A DNA stretch of 64,000 bases, taken from contig JAQXDW010000131.1 of assembly GCA_029251165.1 (NCBI GenBank), forward strand, positions 1-64,000, in the 5' to 3' direction. This document shows positions 15,735 through 24,567 of this stretch, piece after piece. Under the pieces are notes generated by a model, which was not told the DNA's origin, did not search any database, and saw only the letters and a list, made by a program, of their open reading frames with translations. Every line of letters begins with the position of its first letter. The first letter of the stretch is position 1. The position numbers and the translations under genes were made by a program. The stretch is from Myxococcota bacterium. GTDB taxonomy: Bacteria > Myxococcota_A > UBA796.

Positions 15735-17639
15735 ATGCGCCTGCTCTCCGCACTCCTGCTGACTGGCTGCTTGCTTGAGACCGGGCTGAACCAGGAGACT
15801 CCTGCGGAGCTTCCCGGAGACTCTGGTGTCGACACCCTCGACACCCAGGCACCAGAGCCCAGCCCGTGCGCACTCTCACTGGCCGAGGCCCGCACAGTCG
15901 AGACCGACGAAGCATGCGAGGCGCCGACGATGCTGATCACCGAGCCGTGGGATGTGGCGCTGGAGTGGCAGTGGGCTGGCGTGACCGATGACGAGGCGGT
16001 CCGTCACGTCATCGCAATGCCCGCCATCGGCAACCTCACCGACGACGACGGCGACGGGCTGGTCACCGAGTCCGACGTCCCCGATGTGGTCTTCATCGCT
16101 GGCGACCCCAGCGATCTCCTCGGCACCCGCTCCCGCCTGGTGGTGCTCGACGGCGCGACCGGAGAGGAGCACTGGAGCCTGGCAGGCTTCTACTGGCTCT
16201 CTGGGGTCGCGCTGGCTGATGTGGACAGCGACGGCGAGGTCGAGATCATCACCACCGACATCAACCGGCACCCGATCGCCCTGTCGGCGGACGGCACGGT
16301 CGAATGGATCGCCAGCGGGGTGACCATGAGCGAGCCCTACGATGCCCAGGACTATCCCTCCCCGCAGGTCGCGGACCTGTGGGGAGATGGCTCCCCGGAG
16401 GTCGTCTTCGACGCCTTCATCATCGACGGCGCGACTGGTGCGCTGGTCAGCGAGCTGTTCCGCGAAGACGGAGACATCACCCGATACACCATCCCGACCA
16501 TCGGCGACATCGACCGCGACGGAGTCCAGGAGATCGTATTCCACAACCGGCTGTTTGAGCCCGACGGAACCGAGGTATGGCAGTCGAGAATGGTCGAGGA
16601 GAAGGGATTCTGGTCGGCGATCATCAACTACGATGAGGACGACGACGGCGAGGTCGTGATGATCGGCGGCGGGCTGCTGGGGATCTACGATCCGGACGGC
16701 ACGGTGCTCTCAGAGGTCGAGGTTGCCTCCAACCAGCCCGGCCCGCCCTGCGTGGCGGACTTCGACGGCGACGGTGCCGTCGAGATTGCCTGGGCCAATT
16801 CCACCTCGCTGCGACTCTATGAGCTGGACGGCACCGAGATCTGGGCGCGCTCCATCGAGGACGCCACCGGCCTCTCCGCCTGCAGCGGCTACGACGTCAA
16901 CGGAGACGGTGCCTATGAGGTTCTCTACGCAGACGAGCAGACCTTCGGCATCTACGACGGCACCTCCGGCTCCGCGAAGTATGTCTACTTTGAGCACACC
17001 TCCAACACCGTCTGGGAGTACCCGGTCGTTGCGGACATCGACGGCGACCTCTCCGCCGAGATCGTCTTCGCCAGCAACGACTCCCAGCAGAGCGGAGGCT
17101 GGTCCGGGATCACCGCGCTGGGGCATGCGAACCAAGGGTGGCTCGCCAGCGGCCCGACCTGGCACGTCCACGACTTCGCGGTCACCAACATCAACCCAGA
17201 CGGCACCATCCCCGCGAGTCCGCCGCCGTCGTGGCTGGAGTACAACATCTTCCGCGCCCGACCAGCAATGGACCGGCGAATGGGCATGGACCTGACCGTC
17301 GAGATCACCGATGTCTGCGCAGACGGGGATGCGCCGGATGATCTTGTGCGGATCGCAGTCCAGGTCAGCAACCACGGAGTCTACACCGTGCCGAGCAGCG
17401 TGCCGGTCGCGGTGTTCTCCAACGACGGCGCCTCGCTGACCCTCGCCGGGCTCGCCAGCACCGAGGAGCCCATCGCGCCAGGAGTCGCTGCGGCAGGCAT
17501 GGCGCTGACGATGCTGCGCGCGGACTACACCGCAGAGGGCATTACTGTGCGGGCCGATGAGCTGGGAGCGGGAGTTGGGATCGTGGCGGAGTGCGACGAG
17601 ACCAACAACGACGCAGCCTGGACCGCGGCCCTTCCATAG
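15735..17639 (+). CDS. FG-GAP/VCBS propeller lipoprotein with C-terminal CARDB-like domain
   Basis: 634 aa, lipobox LLLTGC (Cys13), so envelope-anchored. Residues ~90-480 carry repeated Asp-rich blade loops (LADVDSDGEVEI, GDIDRDGVQEIVF, ADFDGDGAVEIAW, DVNGDGAYEVLY, ADIDGDLSAEIVF) alternating with LDGATGEEHW-type strands, as in PQQ/FG-GAP propellers. Residues ~520-630 look like a CARDB/Ig-like domain (VRIAVQVSNHGVYTVPSS, ending in ECDETNND). GGAG precedes the ATG. Divergent from pilT. The partner or ligand is unknown. Confidence 0.85.
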   Translation: MRLLSALLLTGCLLETGLNQETPAELPGDSGVDTLDTQAPEPSPCALSLAEARTVETDEACEAPTMLITEPWDVALEWQWAGVTDDEAVRHVIAMPAIGNLTDDDGDGLVTESDVPDVVFIAGDPSDLLGTRSRLVVLDGATGEEHWSLAGFYWLSGVALADVDSDGEVEIITTDINRHPIALSADGTVEWIASGVTMSEPYDAQDYPSPQVADLWGDGSPEVVFDAFIIDGATGALVSELFREDGDITRYTIPTIGDIDRDGVQEIVFHNRLFEPDGTEVWQSRMVEEKGFWSAIINYDEDDDGEVVMIGGGLLGIYDPDGTVLSEVEVASNQPGPPCVADFDGDGAVEIAWANSTSLRLYELDGTEIWARSIEDATGLSACSGYDVNGDGAYEVLYADEQTFGIYDGTSGSAKYVYFEHTSNTVWEYPVVADIDGDLSAEIVFASNDSQQSGGWSGITALGHANQGWLASGPTWHVHDFAVTNINPDGTIPASPPPSWLEYNIFRARPAMDRRMGMDLTVEITDVCADGDAPDDLVRIAVQVSNHGVYTVPSSVPVAVFSNDGASLTLAGLASTEEPIAPGVAAAGMALTMLRADYTAEGITVRADELGAGVGIVAECDETNNDAAWTAALP

Positions 17640-17662
17640 CCGCTGTCGTCCAGGCCGGAGCC

Positions 17663-18283
17663 CTACTTCGCGACCAGCTTGACCTTGAGGTCCATGTTGT
17701 CGCGGTTCTTCAGCTGACCGAACAGGGCCGAGTAGGGCTCGAAGCCGAACTGACTGGCGGTGATGCCGATGGAGCCAGTGATCTTCACGCCGCCCTCATG
17801 GTCGATGACGGTGGCGGGCATGTTGACCGACTGGGTCTTTCCACGAATGGTGAGGTCTCCCGTGATGCTGCTGGCAGTGCAGGACGTGGACTGGAAGGTG
17901 ATGTTGGGGTGCGCGCCGCTGTTGAGCTGACCGACGCTGAGCATGTTCTTCTTGACGTCCTCTCGCATGCCGTCGTCCAGCTCACCGTCCAGACCTGCCG
18001 CCTTGCGCATCCAAGACTCATCGGGGGTCAGGGAGTTGACCGGCATCGTGATCGCGATGTTGCAGCCCGCGGGGTTTGCGGCGTCCCAGGTGACGCTCCC
18101 GCTGACCGTGGCGGCGCGCACGGCATGGTCATGGGAGATGCCCGCGGCGAGGGTATCCGGATCCTTGTAGACCTTGATGTAGAGCAAGGTGTCGCTGTTG
18201 CTGACGGCATAGTCCGCCGCGTCCGCGACAGCAGAGAGGCTGAGGGCACCCATCAGCGCAACAGCAGAGATCAATCGGTTCAT
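17663..18283 (-). CDS. YceI-family periplasmic protein
   Basis: 206 aa with a signal peptide ending SAVADA|ADY (~residue 22). YceI proteins are lipocalin-like barrels that bind polyisoprenoid lipids. Seen here: SHDHAVRA, repeated beta strands, the NPAGCNIAITMPVNSL segment, and FQSTSC...GDLTIRGKTQSV, the family core. The ATG at 18283 has GGAG 7 nt upstream. Single gene, convergent with the propeller lipoprotein gene. Lipid ligand not predictable. Confidence 0.88.
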   Translation of the reverse strand: MNRLISAVALMGALSLSAVADAADYAVSNSDTLLYIKVYKDPDTLAAGISHDHAVRAATVSGSVTWDAANPAGCNIAITMPVNSLTPDESWMRKAAGLDGELDDGMREDVKKNMLSVGQLNSGAHPNITFQSTSCTASSITGDLTIRGKTQSVNMPATVIDHEGGVKITGSIGITASQFGFEPYSALFGQLKNRDNMDLKVKLVAK

Positions 18284-18579
18284 CGTCTTACTCCATCTCA
18301 AGGGGATGCAGGTGAGTACGGCCCCAGTGTTCAGTTGGTTACCGCGAGCAATCAACCAGTAGAGCCTACCTGAACATTCCGTGCCATCACAGAAACCCTC
18401 AGAGAGTCATTGTCCACGTTGGAGCTATCGGGGTGAGATATGTGAGAGCGACGCACCAGAGACGACCATGCTCACCGCACGCTCCGTCGGGATGCCTGGG
18501 TGACTTTCTGGCGAACGTGACCCCGATCGCATCGGGGTACGATTAGAGGCCCCGACAATACCCCGCACCAGAGACGACC
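18284..18579. other. Intergenic region upstream of glgC with duplicated start-site segment
   Basis: 296 bp without a long ORF. Contains an 18-bp segment (GCACCAGAGACGACCATG) at 18453-18470 that is repeated exactly at 18565-18582, where it carries the glgC start. The first copy opens an 11-codon ORF (18468-18503, MLTARSVGMPG). A dyad lies at 18520-18538. Confidence 0.7.
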
Positions 18580-18582
18580 ATG
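18453..18582 (+). repeat. Direct repeat (18 bp) carrying start codons, 112 bp apart
   Basis: GCACCAGAGACGACCATG occurs at 18453-18470 and 18565-18582. Both copies end in ATG; the second is the glgC start. A segmental duplication or a functional leader peptide arrangement would both explain it. Confidence 0.8.
18520..18538. promoter_or_regulatory. Dyad upstream of glgC
   Basis: ACCCCGAT-CGC-ATCGGGGT is a perfect 8-bp inverted repeat, 41 bp before the glgC ATG. It could be an operator or leader hairpin; no T-run follows. Confidence 0.4.
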
Positions 18583-19989
18583 ACCAACCGCACGCTCGTG
18601 ATGATCATGGCCGGCGGCAAGGGCTCCCGGCTCACCCCGATGACCTGCCACCGCGCCAAGCCCTCCGTTCCGTTCGGCGGGCGGTATCGCATCATCGACT
18701 TCGTTCTCTCAAACTTCATCAACTCGGGGTATCGACGGGTTCATGTGCTCACCCAGTACATGTCCAGCAGCCTCATCTCCCACCTCAACCGCAACTGGAA
18801 CATGTCCGGGTTCGGCGACTTCATCGAGGTCGTGCCCGCCCAGATGCGGACCGGAGAGCACTGGTATCGGGGCACCGCCGACAGCGTGTTCCAGAACCTG
18901 AACCTCATCCGAGACGCCGCACCGAAGAACGTCTGCGTGTTTGGCGGCGACCACATCTACAAGTTCGCCATCAACCGGATGGAGACCCAGCACAACGACA
19001 CCAACGCCGACCTCACCGTCGCCGCCTACCCGGTCCCGAAGGCCGAGGCGAGCCAGTTCGGGGTCATCCAGATCGACGACACCGGGCGGATCATCGGCTT
19101 CCAGGAGAAGCCCGAGAACCCCTGCACCATTCCCGGCGATCCAGAGCACTGCTTAGTGAGCATGGGCAACTACATCTTCAAGCGCAAGGTGCTCGAAGAT
19201 TCGCTGATCGCCGACAACCGCGACGAGTCCTCTCGACACGACTTCGGCCACAACATCATCCCCAGGCTGGTCGCAGAGGGCCGAAACGTCCGGACCTACG
19301 ACTTCAGCCAGAACATCATCCCCGGCGATCCCGAGGGCAGCCGCCCATACTGGCGAGATGTCGGCACCATCGACAGCTACGTCCAGGCCAACATGGAGCT
19401 TCGGAGTGCACTCCCGGCGATCAACCTTTACAACCGGTCCTGGCCGATCTGCTCAGCGCAGCGGAATTACCCTCCCGTCCGGTTCGTCCGTCACGCTGGC
19501 TACAGCGCCGCAGATGTCGAGGACAGCCTGATCTGTGAGGGCTCGATCATCTCCAGCGCGACCCTCTACCAGACCATGATCGGCTACGACTGCTTCGTCC
19601 ATGCAGGAGCAAAGCTGACCAGCTCGATCCTGCTGTCGGGCTGCGACATCGGCTCGGGTGCAGAGCTGCAGCACGTGCTGATGGACAAGAACTGCACCGT
19701 CGCCCCCGGCGCTCGGATCGGTCTGGATGCTGACGAGGACCGCCGACGGTTCCCGTTCATCACCCCCTCCGGCATCGTCGTGCTGCCCAAGGGAACCCAC
19801 GTCCCCGCCTCGGGACCGGTCCAGTTCTCCTACGACATGGTCGAGCTGATGTGCAAAGACCCCTCAACCATCGACCAGATGATCGCATTTGAAGAAAGCT
19901 ATGCGATCTCAGGCCGCAGCCGACACAGCCACGAGTCTGCCGGCCCCCGCTACGAGAAGTTCGGACCGGGTGGGATCGTTCCAGCATGA
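18580..19989 (+). CDS. glgC: Glucose-1-phosphate adenylyltransferase
   Basis: 469 aa, somewhat longer than the ~430 aa typical of bacterial enzymes. Makes ADP-glucose from ATP and glucose-1-phosphate, the committed step of glycogen synthesis. The nucleotidyltransferase motif AGGKGSRLTPMT is at residues 11-22, followed by AKPSVPFGGRYRIIDF. GTADSVFQN, FGGDHIYK, GFQEKPENP and YWRDVGTIDSY are the substrate motifs, and the C-terminal half is a left-handed beta-helix. The stop overlaps the glgA ATG by 4 nt (ATGA). A short extra tail rich in Ser/Gly is present at the C-terminus. Confidence 0.97.
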   Translation: MTNRTLVMIMAGGKGSRLTPMTCHRAKPSVPFGGRYRIIDFVLSNFINSGYRRVHVLTQYMSSSLISHLNRNWNMSGFGDFIEVVPAQMRTGEHWYRGTADSVFQNLNLIRDAAPKNVCVFGGDHIYKFAINRMETQHNDTNADLTVAAYPVPKAEASQFGVIQIDDTGRIIGFQEKPENPCTIPGDPEHCLVSMGNYIFKRKVLEDSLIADNRDESSRHDFGHNIIPRLVAEGRNVRTYDFSQNIIPGDPEGSRPYWRDVGTIDSYVQANMELRSALPAINLYNRSWPICSAQRNYPPVRFVRHAGYSAADVEDSLICEGSIISSATLYQTMIGYDCFVHAGAKLTSSILLSGCDIGSGAELQHVLMDKNCTVAPGARIGLDADEDRRRFPFITPSGIVVLPKGTHVPASGPVQFSYDMVELMCKDPSTIDQMIAFEESYAISGRSRHSHESAGPRYEKFGPGGIVPA

Positions 19990-21398
19990 AGATCGCCCAC
20001 ATCACCTCAGAGGCCGCACCCTGGTGCAAGTCCGGCGGACTCGGGGATGTCCTCGGTGCGCTGCCGGGTGCCCAGGCGCGGGATGGTGCCCAGGTCGCAG
20101 TGTTTCTGCCGCTGCATCGCGCGGCGCGACAGGCTGCAAAGAAGCACAACCTCACCCTGTCCACGACCGGCGTGTCCGCCACCTCACGCATCGCCGGGCA
20201 CGACGTCACCGGCCACTTCCTCAGCCACACCGACTCCAACGGGGTGACCACCTTCCTGCTGGACTGCCAGCGGTTCTTCGACCGCGACGGGCTGTACACC
20301 GGCAGCGATGGCCGCTCCTACGCGGACAACGGCGTGCGCTATGCCTTCTTCTGTCAGGCGGTGCTCCAGGCGGTCAGCGCGCTGATGGGCGGGGCTCCAG
20401 ATGTCCTCCACGCCCACGACTGGCAGGCCGCGTTGATTCCGATCTACCTGCGTCATGCGCCGGTACCGACCGTGATCACCATCCACAACCTCGCCTACCA
20501 GGGGATGTTCCACAAGGACCTCATCCCCGCGATCGGGCTGGACTGGGAGGTCTTCTCGCCGTCCTGCGCAGAGTTCCATGACCACCTCGGTCTCCTCAAG
20601 GGCGGCATCGCCTGTGCAAACGCAGTCACCACCGTCAGCCCGACCTACGCCCGAGAGATCACCACCGAGACGTTCGGTCACGGCCTCCACGAGTTCATCC
20701 GCCACAACGCCCGCCGACTGACCGGCATCATCAACGGAATCGACGAGTCGGAGTGGTCTCCAGAGGTCGATCCACACATCGCCCAGAACTTCTCCGCCAC
20801 CGACCTCAGCGGAAAGTGGGCCTGCCGAGAAGCGCTCCAGGCGGAGTTCGGGCTGCGCCTGAAGCCCGGCGAGCCCCTGCTGGCTGTGGTCTCCCGGTTT
20901 GCCTCACAGAAGGGCCTCGACATCATCGCCGACATCGCCCCAGAGCTGGAGAGCATGGGCGCTGGGCTGGTGGTCCTCGGGACGGGAGAGTCCGCGCTGG
21001 AGAAGCGCTTCGCGTGGCTCTCCAGCCGCTTCCGCCGGGTGTCTGCGCGCATCGACTTCGACGTGCCCCTCGCCCATCGGATCACCGCCGGGGCGGACAT
21101 GTTCCTGATGCCCTCCCGCTTTGAGCCCTGCGGACTCAACCAGCTCTACGCCATGGCCGCAGGGACCATCCCGGTCGTCAACGCCGTCGGTGGACTCGCG
21201 GACACGGTGGATGATCAGGTCGGCTTCCGGTTCGGTCACGCCAACGTCGACGGACTGCGCTGGGCGCTGCACCAGGCGATCGGGCGGTATCGGTATGATC
21301 CCTCTGGCTGGAACCGGCTGATGGTCACCGGCATGAGGCGGGACTTCTCCTGGCGTCAGCCAGCACGACAGTACATGCGCTTGTATCAGAGTCTCTGA
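19986..21398 (+). CDS. glgA: Glycogen synthase (ADP-glucose, GT5)
   Basis: 470 aa, typical length. Extends alpha-1,4-glucan using ADP-glucose. The ADP-glucose-binding KSGGLGDV motif is near the N-terminus (residues 15-22); HDWQAALIP, VITIHNLAYQG, SPTYAREI, SRFASQKGLDI and the C-terminal RFEPCGLNQLYAM are all present. Overlaps glgC by ATGA, so the pair is a translationally coupled glycogen operon. No glgB, glgP or glgX is nearby. Confidence 0.97.
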   Translation: MKIAHITSEAAPWCKSGGLGDVLGALPGAQARDGAQVAVFLPLHRAARQAAKKHNLTLSTTGVSATSRIAGHDVTGHFLSHTDSNGVTTFLLDCQRFFDRDGLYTGSDGRSYADNGVRYAFFCQAVLQAVSALMGGAPDVLHAHDWQAALIPIYLRHAPVPTVITIHNLAYQGMFHKDLIPAIGLDWEVFSPSCAEFHDHLGLLKGGIACANAVTTVSPTYAREITTETFGHGLHEFIRHNARRLTGIINGIDESEWSPEVDPHIAQNFSATDLSGKWACREALQAEFGLRLKPGEPLLAVVSRFASQKGLDIIADIAPELESMGAGLVVLGTGESALEKRFAWLSSRFRRVSARIDFDVPLAHRITAGADMFLMPSRFEPCGLNQLYAMAAGTIPVVNAVGGLADTVDDQVGFRFGHANVDGLRWALHQAIGRYRYDPSGWNRLMVTGMRRDFSWRQPARQYMRLYQSL

Positions 21399-21425
21399 CA
21401 CGGTGCGGTCGTCGGGTTGCCCTCC

Positions 21426-22190
21426 TCAGAGCTCCTCTTCGTCTACATCCGGCGTCTCCATCGTCACCTCAAAAGCCCCATACTCCCTCGGCAGTGGGAC
21501 CTCCTTGAGCCGGGTCTCGATCACCTGCCCGCGGATGACCATCGAGGACTCCAGCAGCAGCCCCTCGGCGCTCCAGCCAAGCTCCAGTCGGCCCTCGGGA
21601 GTGTCGATCCCCCAGCGGTGAACCGCCACGGTGCGACCACCGACGGTCAGGTCGCCCTCGCCGAGATCCTCCAGCACACCCACCATCACATCGCCGGTCT
21701 CTGCGGAGAGCAGCTGGACGCGGGTGAGGTCGGTGATGACCTGAGAGCGCACCGGATCGAGCAGATCCATCGTGGAGAGGTCGATCTCTGTGCGACGAAG
21801 CTCGCGGGTGTTGTGCTTGCCACTTCGAACCTCGCTGACCTGCCATCGCCCGTCGTCGATGGTGCGCCCCTGGATCTCGGAGAGATCACCGTTGACGGAG
21901 ACCGACGAGGTGAAGCTGCTGCGGAGGTCGGTGGCGTGGGAGGTCGTGCGGTTGCGCACGGCGAGGCTCCAGCCGGCGATGTCGGCGTCGATCTGCGTCC
22001 AGGTCTGGGTGATCCGGACCTCGTGGTCGCTGACCCCCTCCTCTGCTGGAAGGTAGCGGAGAGAGACCTCTCGGGAGCCGACGACCTCACCGTTCATCAG
22101 AAGGTCAAATGCCACCGTTCGGGGCTCTTCCGCCATCGCAGGGGCTGCGGAGAGCGCCGCGAGGAGAGTGAGGACGAGGGTGCAGCACAT
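21426..22190 (-). CDS. Secreted protein of unknown function
   Basis: 254 aa with a cleavable signal peptide (TLVLTLLAALSAAPAMA|EEP). The mature part is a run of beta-strand-like segments (VAFDLLMNGEVVGSREVSLRY, SSVSVNGDLSEIQG, DLTVGGRTVAVHRWGIDTPEG, LGWSAEGLLLESSMVIRG). This resembles periplasmic lipid- or polymer-related DUFs of the DUF3108/DUF6134 sort, but that similarity is only an impression. The ATG at 22190 is chosen for GGAG 5 nt upstream and the signal peptide. The C-terminus is acidic (DVDEEEL). Confidence 0.75.
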   Translation of the reverse strand: MCCTLVLTLLAALSAAPAMAEEPRTVAFDLLMNGEVVGSREVSLRYLPAEEGVSDHEVRITQTWTQIDADIAGWSLAVRNRTTSHATDLRSSFTSSVSVNGDLSEIQGRTIDDGRWQVSEVRSGKHNTRELRRTEIDLSTMDLLDPVRSQVITDLTRVQLLSAETGDVMVGVLEDLGEGDLTVGGRTVAVHRWGIDTPEGRLELGWSAEGLLLESSMVIRGQVIETRLKEVPLPREYGAFEVTMETPDVDEEEL

Positions 22191-22278
22191 GTCGGCTCCG
22201 AGCGGTTGACGCGACAACAATATCCCACAAGGCGGACGATATCTTCCTCGATACAGGGCAAGAGGATAGACCTCGACA

Positions 22279-23787
22279 ATGGCCCCACGCCCACCAGACC
22301 CGATCTCCAGACGTCTCCAATCAGAGCGCGGCAGCCGCTTTGCACAAGGCGGCCCACGGGTCGCGATGCTCTACCCAAGCCCTTACCGAGCGGGGATGTC
22401 CTCGCTGGGCTACCAGTGGATCCTCTCGACCCTCAACGACGCCGGATTCAGTGCAGAGCGGGCGTTCCTCCCGGATGATCTCACGACCCATCGCGGCGGA
22501 ATCGTCACCTATGAGACGCGCACTCCGCTGTCGCGGTTTCCCGTCATCGGGGTGAGCCTGGCGTATGAGCTGGAGCTGGCGGGGCTGATCCAGGCGCTGA
22601 AGCTGGCGGGAATTCCGCCGCTGCGTCGAGATCGGGGTCCACAGGATCCGCGGATCATCCTCGGCGGTCCGATCACCTTCTCCAATCCCCTGCCCGCCGC
22701 CCCCTTCGTCGATGTGATGCTCTTGGGTGAAGCGGAAGAACAGGTCATTCCTGCATTCTCAGAGGCCATGTCCGCCAATCGCGAGGAGTGGCTCAATTCC
22801 GTAGCGGACATGCCTGGTGGATTCGTGCCTGAGCGACACGGCTGCCGGCTGCCCGCCGTCGCCAAGGCCACCGACGCCCTGCTCCCCGCTCGGGGGCGCA
22901 TCCTGGCGCCAGAGGCAGAGCTGCGGGACATGTTCCTCATCGAGGGCGAGCGGGGCTGCCACCGATCCTGCACGTTCTGCGTGATGCGGAGATCGACCAA
23001 CGGCGGGATGCGACTGGTGACCCCAGAGCGGGTCCTCTCGTTCATTCCCGACGAGGCGAAGCGGGTCGGGCTGGTCGGCGCGGCGATCTCGGACCACCCC
23101 AAGCTCGTCGGACTGCTTCGGGAGATCGTGGACAGCGGCCGAGAGGTCGGGGTCAGCTCGCTGCGGGCGGATCGCATTGCTCGAAAGCCTGAGATCGCAC
23201 GGCTGCTGCGGGCCGGCGGCTACAAGACCCTCACCGTTGCCTCGGACGCCGCCAGCCAGCGGCTGAGGCGACAGATCTCGAAGGGCACCCTGGAGAAGCA
23301 CCTCGTCGAGTGCGCAAAGCTCGCCGCAGAGCATCGCTACAAGGTTCTGAAGGTCTACATGATGGTCGGGGTTCCCGATGAGCGGGACGAAGACATCGAC
23401 GAGCTGATCCGATTCACCAAGGAGCTGGCCGCGATCCACCCGGTCGCCCTGGGCGTCGCCCCGTTCGTGCCCAAGCGCAACACGCCCCTCGATGCCATCG
23501 AATTTGCAGGAATCAAGACCATCGAGTCTCGGCTCAAGCAGCTCAACGCCGGGCTCCGCCGCAGCCGAGCCGTGGTCCGGCCGACCTCCGCGCGGTGGGC
23601 CTGGGTGGAGTACATGATGGCGCAGGGCGGTCCAGAGATGGGCGAGGCGGTGCTTGCTGCCGTCGAGGCTGGCGGTCGGTTTGCACACTGGAAGCGCGCA
23701 CTGAACGCTGTCGAGCCGGTTCATATGGCTCCGTGGCGGTCTGCAATGCCGATCCAGGTGGTCACATCACCACGCACCGACCCCTGA
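22279..23787 (+). CDS. Radical SAM protein with N-terminal B12-binding-like domain
   Basis: 502 aa. The 4Fe-4S motif reads GCHRSCTFC (Cys-x3-Cys-x2-Cys) near residue 235. Upstream, residues ~20-190 resemble a cobalamin-binding-like domain (VAMLYPSPYRAGMSSLGYQWI, IILGGPITFSNP, VDVMLLGEAEE). A TIM barrel follows (RADRIARKPEIARLLRAGGY, YMMVGVPDERDEDI). This layout is common among uncharacterised B12-type radical SAM proteins; the substrate cannot be predicted. Divergent from the secreted-protein gene with 88 bp between starts. Confidence 0.88.
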   Translation: MAPRPPDPISRRLQSERGSRFAQGGPRVAMLYPSPYRAGMSSLGYQWILSTLNDAGFSAERAFLPDDLTTHRGGIVTYETRTPLSRFPVIGVSLAYELELAGLIQALKLAGIPPLRRDRGPQDPRIILGGPITFSNPLPAAPFVDVMLLGEAEEQVIPAFSEAMSANREEWLNSVADMPGGFVPERHGCRLPAVAKATDALLPARGRILAPEAELRDMFLIEGERGCHRSCTFCVMRRSTNGGMRLVTPERVLSFIPDEAKRVGLVGAAISDHPKLVGLLREIVDSGREVGVSSLRADRIARKPEIARLLRAGGYKTLTVASDAASQRLRRQISKGTLEKHLVECAKLAAEHRYKVLKVYMMVGVPDERDEDIDELIRFTKELAAIHPVALGVAPFVPKRNTPLDAIEFAGIKTIESRLKQLNAGLRRSRAVVRPTSARWAWVEYMMAQGGPEMGEAVLAAVEAGGRFAHWKRALNAVEPVHMAPWRSAMPIQVVTSPRTDP

Positions 23788-23790
23788 GAG

Positions 23791-23910
23791 GTCCAGTGCT
23801 CCGCAGAGGGGTCCAGTGCTCCGCAGAGGGGTCCCGTACTCCACAGAGGGGTCCCGTACTCCACAGAGAAGTCCCGTACTCCACAGAGAAGTCCCATGCT
23901 CCGCAATGAC
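23791..23910 (+). repeat. Six 20-bp tandem repeats upstream of the bicupin gene
   Basis: Consensus GTCC(A/C)GT(G/A)CTCC(G/A)CAGAG plus two purines. Units begin at 23791, 23811, 23831, 23851, 23871 and 23891. Units 1-2 and 3-5 form two sequence subtypes; unit 6 is degenerate and contains the bicupin ATG (23896-23898). The 20-bp period is not a multiple of three, so this is a non-coding array. Confidence 0.9.
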
Positions 23911-24561
23911 GCCTCCCAGCGGCACGTCGTGCACACCGACAGTGTGTCCTGGCAGCCCAGCCCCGCTCCCGGTGTCACGCGGAAGCGGCTGGAGCGGTCC
24001 GGTCCGAAGGAAGCCGGCCGGGTGACCTCGATCGTCTGCTACGCCCCCGGCAGCGCCTTTCACCGACACCCCCACCCCGACGGCGAGGAGATCCTGGTGC
24101 TGTCTGGGATCTTCTCCGACGATCGCGGCGACCATCCCGCGGGCACGATGCTGCTCAACCCTGAGGGCTTCAGCCACGCGCCCGGCTCCGCAGGGGGCTG
24201 CACCCTGTTCGTGAAGCTCCGCCAGTACGGCGGTCCCGGTCGTCCCCAGGCCGCCATCGACACCCACACGATGCCCTGGCAGCCCCACTCTACGCTCCCA
24301 GGCATCTCCATCAAGCGACTGTACTGCCAGCCCGACCGTCCCGAACAAATTCACCTGGTTCGCCTCGCACCAGGGACCACTGTCGGCGCGGTGGGCTTCG
24401 TCGGCGGCGTGGAGGTCCTGGTGCTCTCGGGTGATCTGTCCGACGGCCATGGCCACTACCGGACCCACACCTGGATTCGAGACCCCACTGGGACACAGCA
24501 CGCCCCGGCCACCCAGGGTGGCTGCACGCTGTACGTCAAGACAGGCCACCTCTCCCGCTGA
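23896..24561 (+). CDS. ChrR-like bicupin protein
   Basis: 221 aa, two cupin domains of the ChrR/anti-sigma C-terminal type. Domain 1 (~15-115) keeps metal-ligand candidates in FHRHPHPDGEE plus the GCTLFVKL strand. Domain 2 (~120-221) repeats the fold (WQPHSTLPGISIKRLY, GCTLYVK) but replaces the His cluster by GAVGFVGGVE, so it is probably metal-free. There is no N-terminal zinc anti-sigma domain and no sigma gene next door. The gene lies directly downstream of a 20-bp tandem-repeat array; the ribosome site is not distinct because the start lies in the last repeat unit. Confidence 0.82.
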   Translation: MLRNDASQRHVVHTDSVSWQPSPAPGVTRKRLERSGPKEAGRVTSIVCYAPGSAFHRHPHPDGEEILVLSGIFSDDRGDHPAGTMLLNPEGFSHAPGSAGGCTLFVKLRQYGGPGRPQAAIDTHTMPWQPHSTLPGISIKRLYCQPDRPEQIHLVRLAPGTTVGAVGFVGGVEVLVLSGDLSDGHGHYRTHTWIRDPTGTQHAPATQGGCTLYVKTGHLSR

Positions 24562-24567
24562 GTGTGC

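Noticed and set aside
23791..23910. CRISPR array
   Set aside because: Units are contiguous 20-mers without spacers and there are no cas genes.
23767..24549. 260-aa minus-strand ORF over the bicupin gene
   Set aside because: It reads through the 20-bp tandem array antisense and has no recognisable domain; the bicupin frame has two clear domains.
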